Part shown: positions 28,908-39,500 of the stretch, piece after piece
How positions within the stretch are numbered: position 1 is the first letter of the stretch
Layout: each line of letters starts with the position of its first letter
Source: Gilliamella sp. App6-5
GTDB taxonomy: Bacteria > Pseudomonadota > Gammaproteobacteria > Enterobacterales > Orbaceae
DNA length: 49,165 nt
Reading direction: 5' to 3'
Assembly (NCBI RefSeq): GCF_001690525.1
Contig: NZ_LZGT01000030.1
Span: forward strand, 1 to 49,165
The notes under the pieces: generated by a model
What the model was told of the DNA's origin: nothing
What the model saw: only the letters and a program-made list of their open reading frames with translations
Database searches by the model: none
Program-made: the position numbers and the translations under genes

Positions 28908-29189
28908 ATCCACTCCAAATATATAAAATTAAAATAAGTTTTAATGATGACCATTCTAACAAATTGAATAACAAATTTGTTAAAAAAAATGAATTTTCTT
29001 ACGTTATTTTCTTGAATAATACAATATTGAAAAAAAGTTTCAGAAAAGCATACGTTTTAATATAAAAGATTGCAGAATGAGTTAGATTCGTCAAATTTAA
29101 GAAGATTCATTTATTTGCCGATAACCTTGCATCATTCAAAGTCACTTAATCAAAAGAAAGAATGTTTTTAATAGATAAAAACCAGCATA
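28908..29189. other. Intergenic region ahead of sspA
   Basis: No gene is visible. It contains one copy (29031-29070) of a 40-base motif that recurs at 36406-36445 just before pbpC, in the same orientation relative to the downstream gene. It presumably holds the sspA promoter. Confidence 0.45.
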
Positions 29190-29215
29190 AAAAACCCAGC
29201 CAATGCTGGGTTTTT
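29190..29215 (-). terminator. Bidirectional terminator after rpsI
   Basis: AAAAACCCAGC and GCTGGGTTTTT form a perfect 11-bp hairpin with a CAAT loop. On the minus strand it ends in a T-run, 34 bases past rpsI. Confidence 0.9.
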
Positions 29216-29249
29216 GAAACAAAATTGTAACGTTTTTGTAATATTGAAA

Positions 29250-29645
<396 letters not shown>

Positions 29646-29653
29646 TTATCCCC

Positions 29654-30082
29654 TTAAATATCTAATACTTGCGGTTGTTGTGCCGCATGATTGTGCTCAT
29701 TACCAGCATAAACTTTTAGTTTACGGTACATTGCACGACCAAGAGGACCTTTCGGTAACATGCCTTTTACAGCAATTTCGATGACTTGTTCAGGATGACG
29801 TTCAATCATTTCTTTAAAAGTCGCTTCTTTAAGTCCACCGATGTAACCAGTATGACGATAATAGATCTTATCAGTGCGTTTTTTGCCTGTTACAACAACT
29901 TTTTCTGCATTGATAACGATAATATAATCACCTGTATCAACATGTGGTGTGTATTCTGCTTTGTGTTTACCACGCAAACGGCTTGCGATTTCAGTAGCTA
30001 AACGACCTAACGTTTTACCTGCTGCATCAACAACATACCAGTCGCGTTTAACTGTTTCTGGTTTAGCTGAAAAAGTACTCAT
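29654..30082 (-). CDS. rplM: 50S ribosomal protein L13
   Basis: L13 is an early assembly protein of the large subunit. The 142 residues match E. coli in length and sequence ([42 protein letters not shown]). In E. coli L13 represses its own mRNA; the roughly 160-base leader here contains a hairpin that might serve this purpose. First gene of the rplM-rpsI operon. Confidence 0.98.
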   Translation of the reverse strand: MSTFSAKPETVKRDWYVVDAAGKTLGRLATEIASRLRGKHKAEYTPHVDTGDYIIVINAEKVVVTGKKRTDKIYYRHTGYIGGLKEATFKEMIERHPEQVIEIAVKGMLPKGPLGRAMYRKLKVYAGNEHNHAAQQPQVLDI

Positions 30083-30206
30083 TCGTAATTATCCAAATTT
30101 TAATTAATCTCACGTTAATAAATCACTTGATTTATTTACACTTTTTGATCAAAACTATTAATTAACTCACCCCTTCGAGTGGCCATATTAATGTTGACAA
30201 TCGAAA

Positions 30207-30252
30207 ACAACGTTGGGAAGAACGTTGTCGTAACGTGGGTGGCAACATTATA
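30207..30252 (-). promoter_or_regulatory. Promoter -10 and leader hairpin of rplM-rpsI
   Basis: On the minus strand a TATAAT box lies at 30252-30247, without an obvious -35. About 20 bases later ACAACGTT (30228-30221) and AACGTTGT (30214-30207) form a perfect 8-bp hairpin with a 6-base loop. About 125 leader bases remain before the rplM start. A role in L13 autoregulation is inference from E. coli. Confidence 0.45.
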
Positions 30253-30358
30253 CAGAAATAATATAAAAGCGCTAGAGTTAAAAAGAAAAAATCATGGCGA
30301 TAAGAAACGCTTACTGTTAAACTTTCACTTAACATTAAATAACGGCATATTGATATAA

Positions 30359-30979
30359 ATGGACAATACAATTCTACTTTCTAAAGGCGATTATATAGGC
30401 AAAGGGTTACACCGCAAATGCTATCATCATCCAATAGCTCCTAATAAATGCATTAAAGTTAATTACAATGACGGCGCAGAAGAAGAAACAAACCGCGAAA
30501 TAGCTTATTATAAACACCTTATTAAACGTAATATTGCGTTTGATGCATTAGCAAAATATTATGGCTCAGTTTCAACCAATTACGGTAAAGGGCATGTTTT
30601 CGAGCTTATTCGAGATTATAATGGTGAAATAGCCATACCGCTTGAAAAATACCTTGCTGATAATAAATTAACTAAACAATATTATGATGATTTAGTTATA
30701 TCATTAAAAAATTTAAAATCAGCTTTATTAAAAGACCGCATTATTACAATGACAATCAAAAGCAAGAATATTTTATTTCAGCATTTAAGTGCAGATAAAA
30801 GCCGATTGATTATTATCGACAATATCGGTAATTCAACCCTTATTCCCATCGCTAATTATATTTCTTTTTTTGCGAAAGCTAAAATTGAACGAACTTGGCA
30901 ACGTTTTTTAACATCAATTATTAAAGAAAATGACCACAATAAATTAATTACACGTTTAGTTGAAGATGTGAATCAATGA
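30359..30979 (+). CDS. yrbL: YrbL family protein-kinase-like protein
   Basis: YrbL is a small kinase-fold protein controlled by PhoP/PhoQ and BasR in enteric bacteria; its substrate is unknown. The 206 residues align along their length with E. coli YrbL: LGKGLHRKCYHHP (nucleotide loop), CIKV (lysine of the ATP site), REIAYYKHL, DRIITMTIKSKNILF (catalytic-loop-like) and IIDNIGNSTLIPI (the DNIG replacing the usual DFG). It is divergent from rplM by about 276 bases. Confidence 0.88.
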   Translation: MDNTILLSKGDYIGKGLHRKCYHHPIAPNKCIKVNYNDGAEEETNREIAYYKHLIKRNIAFDALAKYYGSVSTNYGKGHVFELIRDYNGEIAIPLEKYLADNKLTKQYYDDLVISLKNLKSALLKDRIITMTIKSKNILFQHLSADKSRLIIIDNIGNSTLIPIANYISFFAKAKIERTWQRFLTSIIKENDHNKLITRLVEDVNQ

Positions 30980-31065
30980 TACGAAATTATGCAATATCAC
31001 CTTTCACATTATCGGGTCTATTTTTTTTAGGTGAATATACCATGATGCACTTTAACAATACTTAA

Positions 31066-31122
31066 ACCAAGCCTAATGCCATTATGCTTGTGATCCATGC
31101 GAAAAGGCTTGGGTCACTTTTT
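31066..31122 (+). terminator. Terminator with a competing upstream stem, after yrbL
   Basis: GTGATCC (31090-31096) pairs with GGGTCAC (31111-31117), with one G-T pair, and TTTTT follows, which makes a plausible terminator on the plus strand. An alternative 8-bp stem, 31067-31074 with 31105-31112, uses part of the same 3' arm, so the two folds compete. It lies 87-143 bases after yrbL; the next genes face the other way. Confidence 0.5.
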
Positions 31123-31240
31123 CGATTTTAGATTCATCTAAATTATTAATAAATTAACTTAAAAACTTTAAGAGAACCTTAATAAAAAGGCTTTATTTAA
31201 TAGATAGATTAATGTGAACAAAAATAAATAAAACAAAATG

Positions 31241-31924
31241 TCATTTAAAACGAAATGCTCGGCATTTTGGCAAAATCGAAACAGCAAAATCAAGCAAAGC
31301 GCAGATAATAAAATAAACAATAATAACAAATAAAAAGATCTCAGTTGGATAAACCATACTACGATTATTAACTTGAGTAGCAATAAAAGTAAATTCCGCC
31401 ACTCCGACAATATAGGCCAAAGACGTATCTTTAATAAGCGATACCCACTGATTAACAAAAGACGGCAACATCATTTTAAGAGCTTGTGGTAAAATGATAA
31501 CTAAAATAACTTGCTTTTTAGTCAACCCTAATGAAAATGCTGCTTGCCATTGTTCTTTAGCCACAGCAATCATACCAGCATGCACTGAATGACCAATATA
31601 TGCGGCGCCAATTAAAGATAGTGCAAATATCACCGTTGCGATAGCTGGCACATCAACATTAAGCAATACAGGTAATAAAAAGTAAGTCCAAAAAATAAGC
31701 ATAATAACAGGGATTGCCCTTAAAAAACCAAGAATACCGATTAATAAATAGCGCACTGTTCCTTTTAAGACAGTCAACCCTACGCCAGCAAAAATACCTA
31801 ACAGCGTTGAAACGATAATTGCAGCAAAACTCATTAACAATGTTAAAAAAATGCCTCCGGGAAAGTTTCCCCACATCATATAACTTAAATTGTTATAAAT
31901 AACCGCTAATCCTTTGATTTCCAT
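31241..31924 (-). CDS. Polar amino-acid ABC transporter permease (GltK-like)
   Basis: This is the second membrane subunit of a polar amino-acid importer of the HisMQ/GltJK type. It has about five membrane segments and the EAA-loop sequence SVHAGMIAVAKEQWQAAFSLGLT, which contacts the ATPase. It resembles the glutamate/aspartate permease GltK; substrate is not certain. It begins six bases after the partner permease and closes the operon. No ATP-binding subunit gene follows, which is unusual for this family. Confidence 0.88.
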   Translation of the reverse strand: MEIKGLAVIYNNLSYMMWGNFPGGIFLTLLMSFAAIIVSTLLGIFAGVGLTVLKGTVRYLLIGILGFLRAIPVIMLIFWTYFLLPVLLNVDVPAIATVIFALSLIGAAYIGHSVHAGMIAVAKEQWQAAFSLGLTKKQVILVIILPQALKMMLPSFVNQWVSLIKDTSLAYIVGVAEFTFIATQVNNRSMVYPTEIFLFVIIVYFIICALLDFAVSILPKCRAFRFK

Positions 31925-31930
31925 AATTGA

Positions 31931-32656
31931 TTACACCTTACCTATTTGTAATCGTTTTGCTTGATAAATATTACCTAAAGTTCCAACTATCACTATTGCC
32001 AAAATATATAATAAAGTTGCAATGGCAAAATCTTGAAAGGTTTTTAATGATTCGGTTTCAACTTGACGCGATACATAAGAAAGCTCTAGTACACCAATAG
32101 CCATTGTTAACGACGAATTTTTGATAATATTCATATACTGACCAATTAAAGGCGGAAAGGCAATACGAAAGCTTTGCGGTAAAATAATAAATCGCATACT
32201 TTGCCACCAAGTTAACCCTAATGCTAATGAAGCCTGTCCTTGCCCTTGTCTTATACCAGCAATGCCGGCTCTAAACTCTTCGGCAATAAAAGCACTGGAA
32301 TAACACGTTAAACCAACTAAACCAATCATAAATTCAAAGGAAGGCATTTTCAGTGAAAAAAAGAAAAACGAAATTTGTGGTTCATCAAATAGCCATAACT
32401 TAAATTCGACTGGTAATAAATTACCCACACCAAAATACCAAAAAAAGAGTTGAGGTAATAATGGGGAATAACGAAAAATTGCGTTATACCCCATTACAAT
32501 CCCTTGAATAATCTTTATCGAGCTTTGTTGAGCAATAACTAATAAAAAACCCAATAATGTTGAAAAGACGATAGTAAGCAATGAGATAGCTAACGTAACT
32601 AAAAAACCATCCCATAACCACCACCAATAACGGGATTGAAGTAATTGCTCGTGCAT
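31931..32656 (-). CDS. Polar amino-acid ABC transporter permease (GltJ-like)
   Basis: This is the first membrane subunit of the importer. The 241 residues hold about five membrane segments and the coupling loop EEFRAGIAGIRQGQGQASLALG. A long periplasmic loop after the second helix (WLFDEPQISFFF) is as in GltJ. It starts three bases after the stop of the binding-protein gene, so translation is probably coupled. Glutamate/aspartate-type specificity is suggested by overall similarity only. Confidence 0.88.
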   Translation of the reverse strand: MHEQLLQSRYWWWLWDGFLVTLAISLLTIVFSTLLGFLLVIAQQSSIKIIQGIVMGYNAIFRYSPLLPQLFFWYFGVGNLLPVEFKLWLFDEPQISFFFFSLKMPSFEFMIGLVGLTCYSSAFIAEEFRAGIAGIRQGQGQASLALGLTWWQSMRFIILPQSFRIAFPPLIGQYMNIIKNSSLTMAIGVLELSYVSRQVETESLKTFQDFAIATLLYILAIVIVGTLGNIYQAKRLQIGKV

Positions 32657-32659
32657 AAC

Positions 32660-33487
32660 TTACTGACCTTTACCTATTTTAAAGTCACCACGAGGCATGG
32701 CTGATGTGGTTTCAGGTCCAAACCAACGGTTATAAATTGTTAATGCTTGACCATCTTTTTCAAGTGTTAATAAAATTTGGTTGACTTTTTCTTTTAAGCG
32801 TTCCTCCCCTTTTGGTATACCAACTGCTTGATATTCTTGGGTGATACTAAATGGCGAAATTTCAAATGCTGCGCGTTGTTCTTCCGGAACATTAGCGAGT
32901 AAACCAATTAATTTGGCATCATCTTGAGTAATTGCTTGGACAACACCATTACGTAATGCCGCAAAGGCAAATGGTGTATCATCATAAGAAATCACTTTAG
33001 CCGTTGGGTATTTTTCGCGTAGTGTGATTTCCATCACCGTACCTTTATCAGCACCGATACGCAGATTTTTCAAATCATCAGCTGATTTTAAAACGCCCTT
33101 TTTCGCGAGAAATTTTTGACCAGTTGCAAAATAAGGCAAACTAAAATCAACAGTTTTTGCCCTTTCATCAGTTACAGTAAAGTTAGCAACAATTAAATCG
33201 GCTTTTTGGGAAGTTAATAGCGGAATTCGATTGGCTGGATTAGTTGGTACAAGATCAATTTTCACATTCAGTGCTTTAGCTATTTCATTGGCATAATCAA
33301 CGTCAAGACCAACAATTTTATTGGTCTTTTCGTCAACATATCCAAATGGCGGGTTACTATCAAACACGGCTATTTTGATTTCCCCGCGTTTTTCAATGTC
33401 ATCAAAGCGATCTGCATAAGCAAAATTTGCACCTAACAAACTACTTATTAATGCGACAACAGTGAGTGATTTAGTCAACAATTTCAT
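32660..33487 (-). CDS. Periplasmic amino-acid-binding protein of the ABC importer
   Basis: This family-3 solute-binding protein captures an amino acid in the periplasm. The signal peptide is residues 1-25 (cleavage after NFAYA). The mature part begins DRFDDIEKRGEIKIAVFDSNPPFGY and has the GLDVDYANEIAKAL family signature. The segment DLIVANFTVTDERAKTVDFS includes the expected arginine for the carboxylate. It heads the operon with a strong GGGAG ribosome binding site. Related proteins bind glutamate, aspartate or similar; the exact ligand cannot be read from sequence. Confidence 0.9.
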   Translation of the reverse strand: MKLLTKSLTVVALISSLLGANFAYADRFDDIEKRGEIKIAVFDSNPPFGYVDEKTNKIVGLDVDYANEIAKALNVKIDLVPTNPANRIPLLTSQKADLIVANFTVTDERAKTVDFSLPYFATGQKFLAKKGVLKSADDLKNLRIGADKGTVMEITLREKYPTAKVISYDDTPFAFAALRNGVVQAITQDDAKLIGLLANVPEEQRAAFEISPFSITQEYQAVGIPKGEERLKEKVNQILLTLEKDGQALTIYNRWFGPETTSAMPRGDFKIGKGQ

Positions 33488-33666
33488 CCTGATTCTCCCG
33501 AATAAAGGTTATGTTATTTTCAGTTAAAGTCTAACAACAAAGAACTGAATGAATAAATAACAAATACTCACATGGTTATAACTTAAAGTTATATCGATCA
33601 TGTTTTGAAAAAGAATCCTAGAATAACGGTAATACGCAATACAACACGGTATTTTATAAAATTAAT

Positions 33667-34089
33667 TTACCCAACTATCTCACCATCGAAAAAAAAGTAA
33701 GCAATTTCTTTTTCGGCTGCGGTTAAAGAATCTGAACCATGTACAGCATTTTCGGTCATGCTGTCAGCAAAGTCCGCTCGTAAAGTGCCCGCTGTTGCTT
33801 TAGATAAATCAGTCGGTCCCATCAGTTCCCGATAACGCTGAACGGCATTTTCACCTTCTAAAATCTGAACCACTATCGGGCCAGATATCATAAATTTAAC
33901 TAATTTATCAAAAAATGATTTACCTTGATGCTCAGCATAAAAGCCTTCAGCTTGTTCTTTCGTTAATCTAAGCATTTTTAGGGCAATAATGTTAAGTTTT
34001 GCTTGGCTGATACGGGTTTCAATTTCACCAATCAATTGCTTTTTAACGGCATTGGGTTTGATGATGGATAATGTTCGTTCAATAGTCAT
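33667..34089 (-). CDS. ndk: Nucleoside diphosphate kinase
   Basis: Ndk equalises nucleoside triphosphate pools through a phosphohistidine. The active histidine is His117 in ENAVHGSDS. The start [14 protein letters not shown] is typical. Length 140 residues (E. coli 143). It lies 12 bases after pbpC on the same strand, which suggests co-transcription, as in enterobacteria where pbpC, ndk and yfhM are also neighbours. Confidence 0.97.
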   Translation of the reverse strand: MTIERTLSIIKPNAVKKQLIGEIETRISQAKLNIIALKMLRLTKEQAEGFYAEHQGKSFFDKLVKFMISGPIVVQILEGENAVQRYRELMGPTDLSKATAGTLRADFADSMTENAVHGSDSLTAAEKEIAYFFFDGEIVG

Positions 34090-34101
34090 GCTTGCTCCAA
34101 G

Positions 34102-36399
34102 TTAATCAAGGGTAAATGCCAGTCGCGAAATTTGCCCGCTTTGGTCTAATAATAATAGACGATGTAAACCTTTTTGAGTTACCGTTAAAGCAACTTTTTG
34201 ATCGTCATGTGTTTGCTCAATCAGTTCACCATCTAAAAACCACCATTTATCGCCTGTACCACCTTGTGGTGTTACATCAATGGTGACATCGTGTTGCCCT
34301 GGCAAACGTTTTACTAATTGGTTATCCCGTAACCCAATGATATTCAGTGGCAAAAAGATATCTTTACCAAATACAGGGCAATTTTTATCAACCTCAGGGA
34401 ACAACGATTGCCGACGCTCTTTGGGTAACAGCCAATTTTCTAAAGCGATTGGCCAAAGCGCAATCTGTTTTTTATGCGCATTACTACAATCTGCTGATAC
34501 CCGTTTTCCTGCATCATTGACCCAGATCGTTACCCATCCTGAACGGTAGAGATTGTTATTAAGCACTGTGAAAGTATCAAGCGTTGGGGGGACCATATTA
34601 TTTAATATCCAAGCATTTTTTTGGCGATGGCAGTTTTCGTCATTTGTAGGCAATATTTGCCCTGATGGCCAACAAATTTTTTCTGAAGTTACCGTTGCTG
34701 GTTTTGTTACTAAAGGTAATGGTCGATTGAGTCGTCGCTCTTTATTTAATAACAATGTATTAACTTGTTGCAAAATTGGCACTGCTGTGATGGCGCCATA
34801 TTGACCAACAACTGGCGTGCCATCTGGACGCCCGACCCAAATGCCAATCAAATAGCGAGGATTAACACCAATCGCCCAAGCATCACGATAGCCATAGCTA
34901 GTACCTGTTTTGTAAACAAGTTGCTGATGATTAACTAACATCTGCCTTGTGATCCATGCGCTGCCATCGCTAATAAATGGCTTACTTAACAATGGTTCAT
35001 CTTGTGTAAAACGTAAAGGGCTGACTTGTCCATGACGAGCAAAGGCACTATAGGCACTGACCAAATGATCCATTCTTAACGATGCACCACCTAATATATA
35101 CGAAATATTAGGATTATTTCCAGTAGATACCAGTGACAACCCAACACTAGCAAGTTTGCCGGTAAACCGTTTTGGACCATAGAGTTCAATTAACTGAACA
35201 GCAGGTAAGTTCAATGAGTTTTTTAATGCCTCTGAGGCACTGATTGGTCCATAAAAATCTTCATCAAAATTGGTAGGACGATAATCAGAACTGATTCGAG
35301 GCGTATCTTGCAATAACGATTCAGAATGAATCATACCATCATCAATCGCGAGTGCATACATAAAAGGTTTTAATGTCGATCCAGGTGAGCGAAGTGCACT
35401 TATCATATCAACCTGACCAAATCTTTCTTTATCATTAAAATCTGCTGAACCAACATAGCCCTTTACTGACATATCGGTATGATCGACTATTAAAATAGCC
35501 AGCGAAGTTTTAGGGGGTAGCTGATTTTTACGATTAGACGCAATATCTTCAAGGTTATACTGAAGAGAGTGATCGATCGTTGAATGAATGATATCAACAT
35601 CAGGATATTGCTGACTTAATCTTCGCGCTAATAAAGGTGCTAGTTGTGGCTTTTTACGTGGGTAAACCCACACTTCTTCCTTTCGAACTTGCTCAATAAT
35701 ATCGGATGACCATACTTGATATTGAGCTAATCTTGCTAAAACTTTGTCTCGAGCTTGTTTGGCGCGCTGAGGATACCTATCCGGACGCAAACGACTTGGC
35801 GCTTGTGGCAATACCGCTAATAAAACCGCTTCGCCACGTGTTAACGCTTTTGGCGCTTTGCCAAAATATGACCAGCTCGCTGCCCCCAAGCCTTCGATTG
35901 TTCCACCAAATGGTGCACGGTTGATATATAAAGTTAAAATTTCATCTTTGGTAAAATATAATTCAAGTTGTAGCGTTCGAAATATTTGTTGTAACTTTCC
36001 AGCTATGGAACGATCGTGAGGATCAAGCAATCTTGCAACCTGCATCGAAATAGTACTGCCACCTGAAATAATTTTTTTATTGGTGATGTTTTGCCAAGCT
36101 GCTCGCAGTAACGATGCGGGATTAACACCAAAGTGATCATAAAAGTGGCGATCTTCATAATTTAATAATACATCAAGGTAATCATTGGGCACTTCATCTA
36201 ATTGAATAGGATATCGCCAAACACCATTTTCATCAGCAAATCGCCAAAGTGGTGTGCCATTTTGCGCAAGAATGGTTTGTGTGTTTTTATTTTTTGCAAT
36301 CGATAATGGAAATAAGTGATCGGCAACAAAAAAGCAGCCTAGCAATAAAAGGATGAAAAAAAACACGAAAGCCAGAATGTTAAGCAGGTACTTTTTCAT
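34102..36399 (-). CDS. pbpC: Penicillin-binding protein 1C
   Basis: PBP1C is a bifunctional peptidoglycan synthase anchored in the inner membrane by an N-terminal helix (residues 5-28). The glycosyltransferase domain shows EDRHFYDHFGVNP with the catalytic glutamate, then SGGSTISMQVARLL. The transpeptidase domain has SPGSTLKPF (nucleophilic serine), SLN and KTGTSYGYRDAW. A C-terminal BiPBP-type domain follows. Length 765 residues (E. coli 770). The start ATG has no clear ribosome binding site. It follows yfhM, the alpha-2-macroglobulin gene, a pairing seen in many bacteria. Confidence 0.96.
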   Translation of the reverse strand: MKKYLLNILAFVFFFILLLLGCFFVADHLFPLSIAKNKNTQTILAQNGTPLWRFADENGVWRYPIQLDEVPNDYLDVLLNYEDRHFYDHFGVNPASLLRAAWQNITNKKIISGGSTISMQVARLLDPHDRSIAGKLQQIFRTLQLELYFTKDEILTLYINRAPFGGTIEGLGAASWSYFGKAPKALTRGEAVLLAVLPQAPSRLRPDRYPQRAKQARDKVLARLAQYQVWSSDIIEQVRKEEVWVYPRKKPQLAPLLARRLSQQYPDVDIIHSTIDHSLQYNLEDIASNRKNQLPPKTSLAILIVDHTDMSVKGYVGSADFNDKERFGQVDMISALRSPGSTLKPFMYALAIDDGMIHSESLLQDTPRISSDYRPTNFDEDFYGPISASEALKNSLNLPAVQLIELYGPKRFTGKLASVGLSLVSTGNNPNISYILGGASLRMDHLVSAYSAFARHGQVSPLRFTQDEPLLSKPFISDGSAWITRQMLVNHQQLVYKTGTSYGYRDAWAIGVNPRYLIGIWVGRPDGTPVVGQYGAITAVPILQQVNTLLLNKERRLNRPLPLVTKPATVTSEKICWPSGQILPTNDENCHRQKNAWILNNMVPPTLDTFTVLNNNLYRSGWVTIWVNDAGKRVSADCSNAHKKQIALWPIALENWLLPKERRQSLFPEVDKNCPVFGKDIFLPLNIIGLRDNQLVKRLPGQHDVTIDVTPQGGTGDKWWFLDGELIEQTHDDQKVALTVTQKGLHRLLLLDQSGQISRLAFTLD

Positions 36400-36446
36400 T
36401 TTGTCAAAAAGTTTCAGGAAACTCTACGTTTTAGTATAAAAAGATA

Positions 36447-36466
36447 CCGCTAACGTTTGTTAGCGG
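36447..36466 (-). terminator. Terminator after yfhM
   Basis: CCGCTAAC and GTTAGCGG pair perfectly around a 4-base loop. On the minus strand TATCTTTTTATAC follows. It separates yfhM from pbpC, so pbpC may have its own promoter. Confidence 0.75.
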
Positions 36467-36518
36467 ATAATCAATTTGTTTATATTTTTAGTCATTAATC
36501 TGAATTAATGTTTTAATA

Positions 36519-39500
36519 CTATTGTTGCTTTGGTTCATTAGGTTCTGCATTGCGCTCAACAACTGACATGACATCAACAGATTGACCAATTGCAAACCTA
36601 TCAGGACGATACATTGATTCAACATAAGGGTATGGCATCATATAATTACCTGCCGTCACAGCCCTAACTAAATAAGCAACACGAGTGCGATAGGTATCTT
36701 CACTCATATAATGATTAATATCAACGGCTGCGACGTATCTATCATCACGAAACTCTTGATATTTAACATCATTGCTATCTTCATCTTTCAACAAATTAGC
36801 TAATTCAGGGATCGCCTGTAAGCTAACACTGCTATTGGTTAGATTTTGGTTTTCTAATTCAAGACCAGCAGGTAAAAAGTCAACAATTAACGCATCATGC
36901 ATAGCTTCTTTATGTGAATTAACATCTAATACAACTGCCATTAAATCCCCCACCTTCATTTGATCGGGTTGAATTTTATTACCATTCAAATCATAGTAAG
37001 TACGTTTAATTGTTAATACATTTTCATCACTGGTTGGCGCGGGGGCGTTTTTACCATAGCCTGACACGGTGAATTTGATATAAAGCGGCTGTGCGTCTTG
37101 TGGATTTGAAATCGTTAAGCCACTTGCTAAATTAACAAATCCAAAAGAACGCGATAATGTCGAATCGACCTCATTTGACTGTTCATTAATTACAACATTA
37201 AACTTGTGTGAAGATTTATGTTGATCTAATGACCAGCCTGCCACAAATAATGCATTAAGTTCCTGTGTTGAAAAATAACGAGTATCATTAAGCAAATCAG
37301 ATAAATGAATTAAATAATCAGCTTGTTTATCAACACTTAATCCGTTTTCAATCAACAATGATAAAACTAACGCATTATCACGAATCGCACTACCATATTC
37401 GCCAAGCCAAGCATATTGATTATTATAACTTGTTGTAAATACATGTAGCATCAAACTGTTATAGATATTATCAAAACCAGCGAGTTTGGCCGATAATGCT
37501 AACTGAGCAACAGGTAATGGTGACAACACCTTAAAATTACTTTCTGTGATTTGTTGAGACATTCGATTGATCTCATTACGCATTGGTACCGTAATTTTAT
37601 TTTGCTTTGCCAGTACCACTAAAGCATAAGCTTTAGTAGCAAATTGCGTATAATCGCTTACTTGTGAATAGTCATAATAGTTGTGTAAGCTATTAAATGC
37701 ATTAGCATCATAAATATATTGGCTAATACGAGAAATAGCTGCACTAAGCGCATCGTTATTAATATTATAACCACGTTCTTTAGCTTGCAATAAAAAGTCG
37801 GTCGCATACACGGTTAACCAATGTTCTTCAGCACTCTCGTTATTCCATAAACCAAAACTACCATTATTACGTTGCATTGATAAGATTCGCGAAATACCTA
37901 ATTGCACTTTTTCGCGTCGCTGTTCATCCGATTCAGTTTTAATTCCCAAAGCTGCAAGCTGTTTTTGGTTTGCATATAATGACGGCATTAAGCCACTAAT
38001 GGTCTGTTCCAAGCAGCCATATGGATAGGCAAATAATTCTTTAATGTACTGAGCAATATTAAGTGGCGGTTGATCTGATATGATTAATTTACCATCAACC
38101 GTATTTTCAATCATCTCAGCAATACTATCTTTAGGTAATATCCAACTGTCTCCACCATTTATTGCTGCCGCATAATATTTCGTTGTTGCGGCATAAGCAG
38201 GTCTAACACCAATCTTCCATGAGCGTTTGATTTGGTAATCAGAACCATCATCTAACAAAATCCCTTTGACATTAATAGTTACAATACCTTGTCCATAGCC
38301 ATAATCAGCAACAACCGGCACTTGAATAATTTGTCTTTGCTTACTATCTAGTGTTATTGGCGTGCTCTTAACTGTATTTTGATGAATCAAACCATCCGTT
38401 GAAACATCAACCTGCATTGTTTGTGTTTTTTCGGTTAGATTATTAAGATCTAACGCCAAAATAGCCTGATCACCACCCGATAAAAATCGTGGCGTCGATA
38501 ATTCAGCAACCACTGGCGATGCAACGATCATCGCTTGTTCAGCCTTGCCATAACGACTATCGTCCCATGCTTGCGCCATGATGCGTAATTCGCCATTAAA
38601 ATTAGGCAAAACTAGATCAACAACACCTTCACCTTCATCGTTAAGATCAATAGTTTGTAATTGTTGAGCCACAACATTGACTTCGGTTAATGTTTTTTTG
38701 CCTCCTGCACCCGCTGCGCCAAGCATAGCATCACCACCAAAGCTCACATTCACATTGCGTCCTTTTCCTTCAATCAATTTGCCGTATACATCGTAAAGAT
38801 CAACATCATAACGTTTACGACCTAAAAACACGCTATAAGGATCGGGGGTAGCAAAATTGGTAATATTCAACACGCCAGAATCCACAGCCGAAACCAATAC
38901 CGTTACCTTACGATCTTTGTGGATGGATTTTTTATCCAATTTAATTTTTATTGGAATAGTTTTTTCAGGCTCTGTCTTTTTCGGTGCTTCGATATTGACA
39001 TTTAATTGACGATCAGAGGTATCAATGGGTAAATAAAGCAACCCAATTGCTCGTTTAACCGTTTGTACTGTTGCATCGGTTGATGGACGAATAATCATCG
39101 CATTAATATAAATATCATGACGTCCCCAATCTTGAATTGGGATTTCGACATCAAGTCCGTTTTCATCAACGGTAATATCTTGTTTCCATAACATACCGCC
39201 ATTGGTTTCAAGAGATACATAACCCGATCCCGCTACAGGTGCTTGTACATGTATTTTAGCAGTATCGCCAACTGAATAGGCTGTTTTATCAAGGCTTAAT
39301 TTAACCTGATCTGGGCGAACAGCATTGGTACCATTAGTGTTATCTTCCCAATTGTAACCACTTCTAAAACGTAGGCTACTGGTGATGTTATTTTTAGTAT
39401 CGACAATTTCAATACGGTAAGAGCCATAATCATCTGTTTGGTAGCTGACTTTGGTTGTGCCATTGGCATCAATAGAAAGCGGTTGTTCTTGCGCAACAAA

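Noticed and set aside
31168-31458. 96-codon hydrophobic minus-strand frame at the end of the GltK-like permease, considered as a missing ABC subunit or small membrane protein
   Set aside because: It is an alternate frame of the permease gene for most of its length, and it has no Walker motif.
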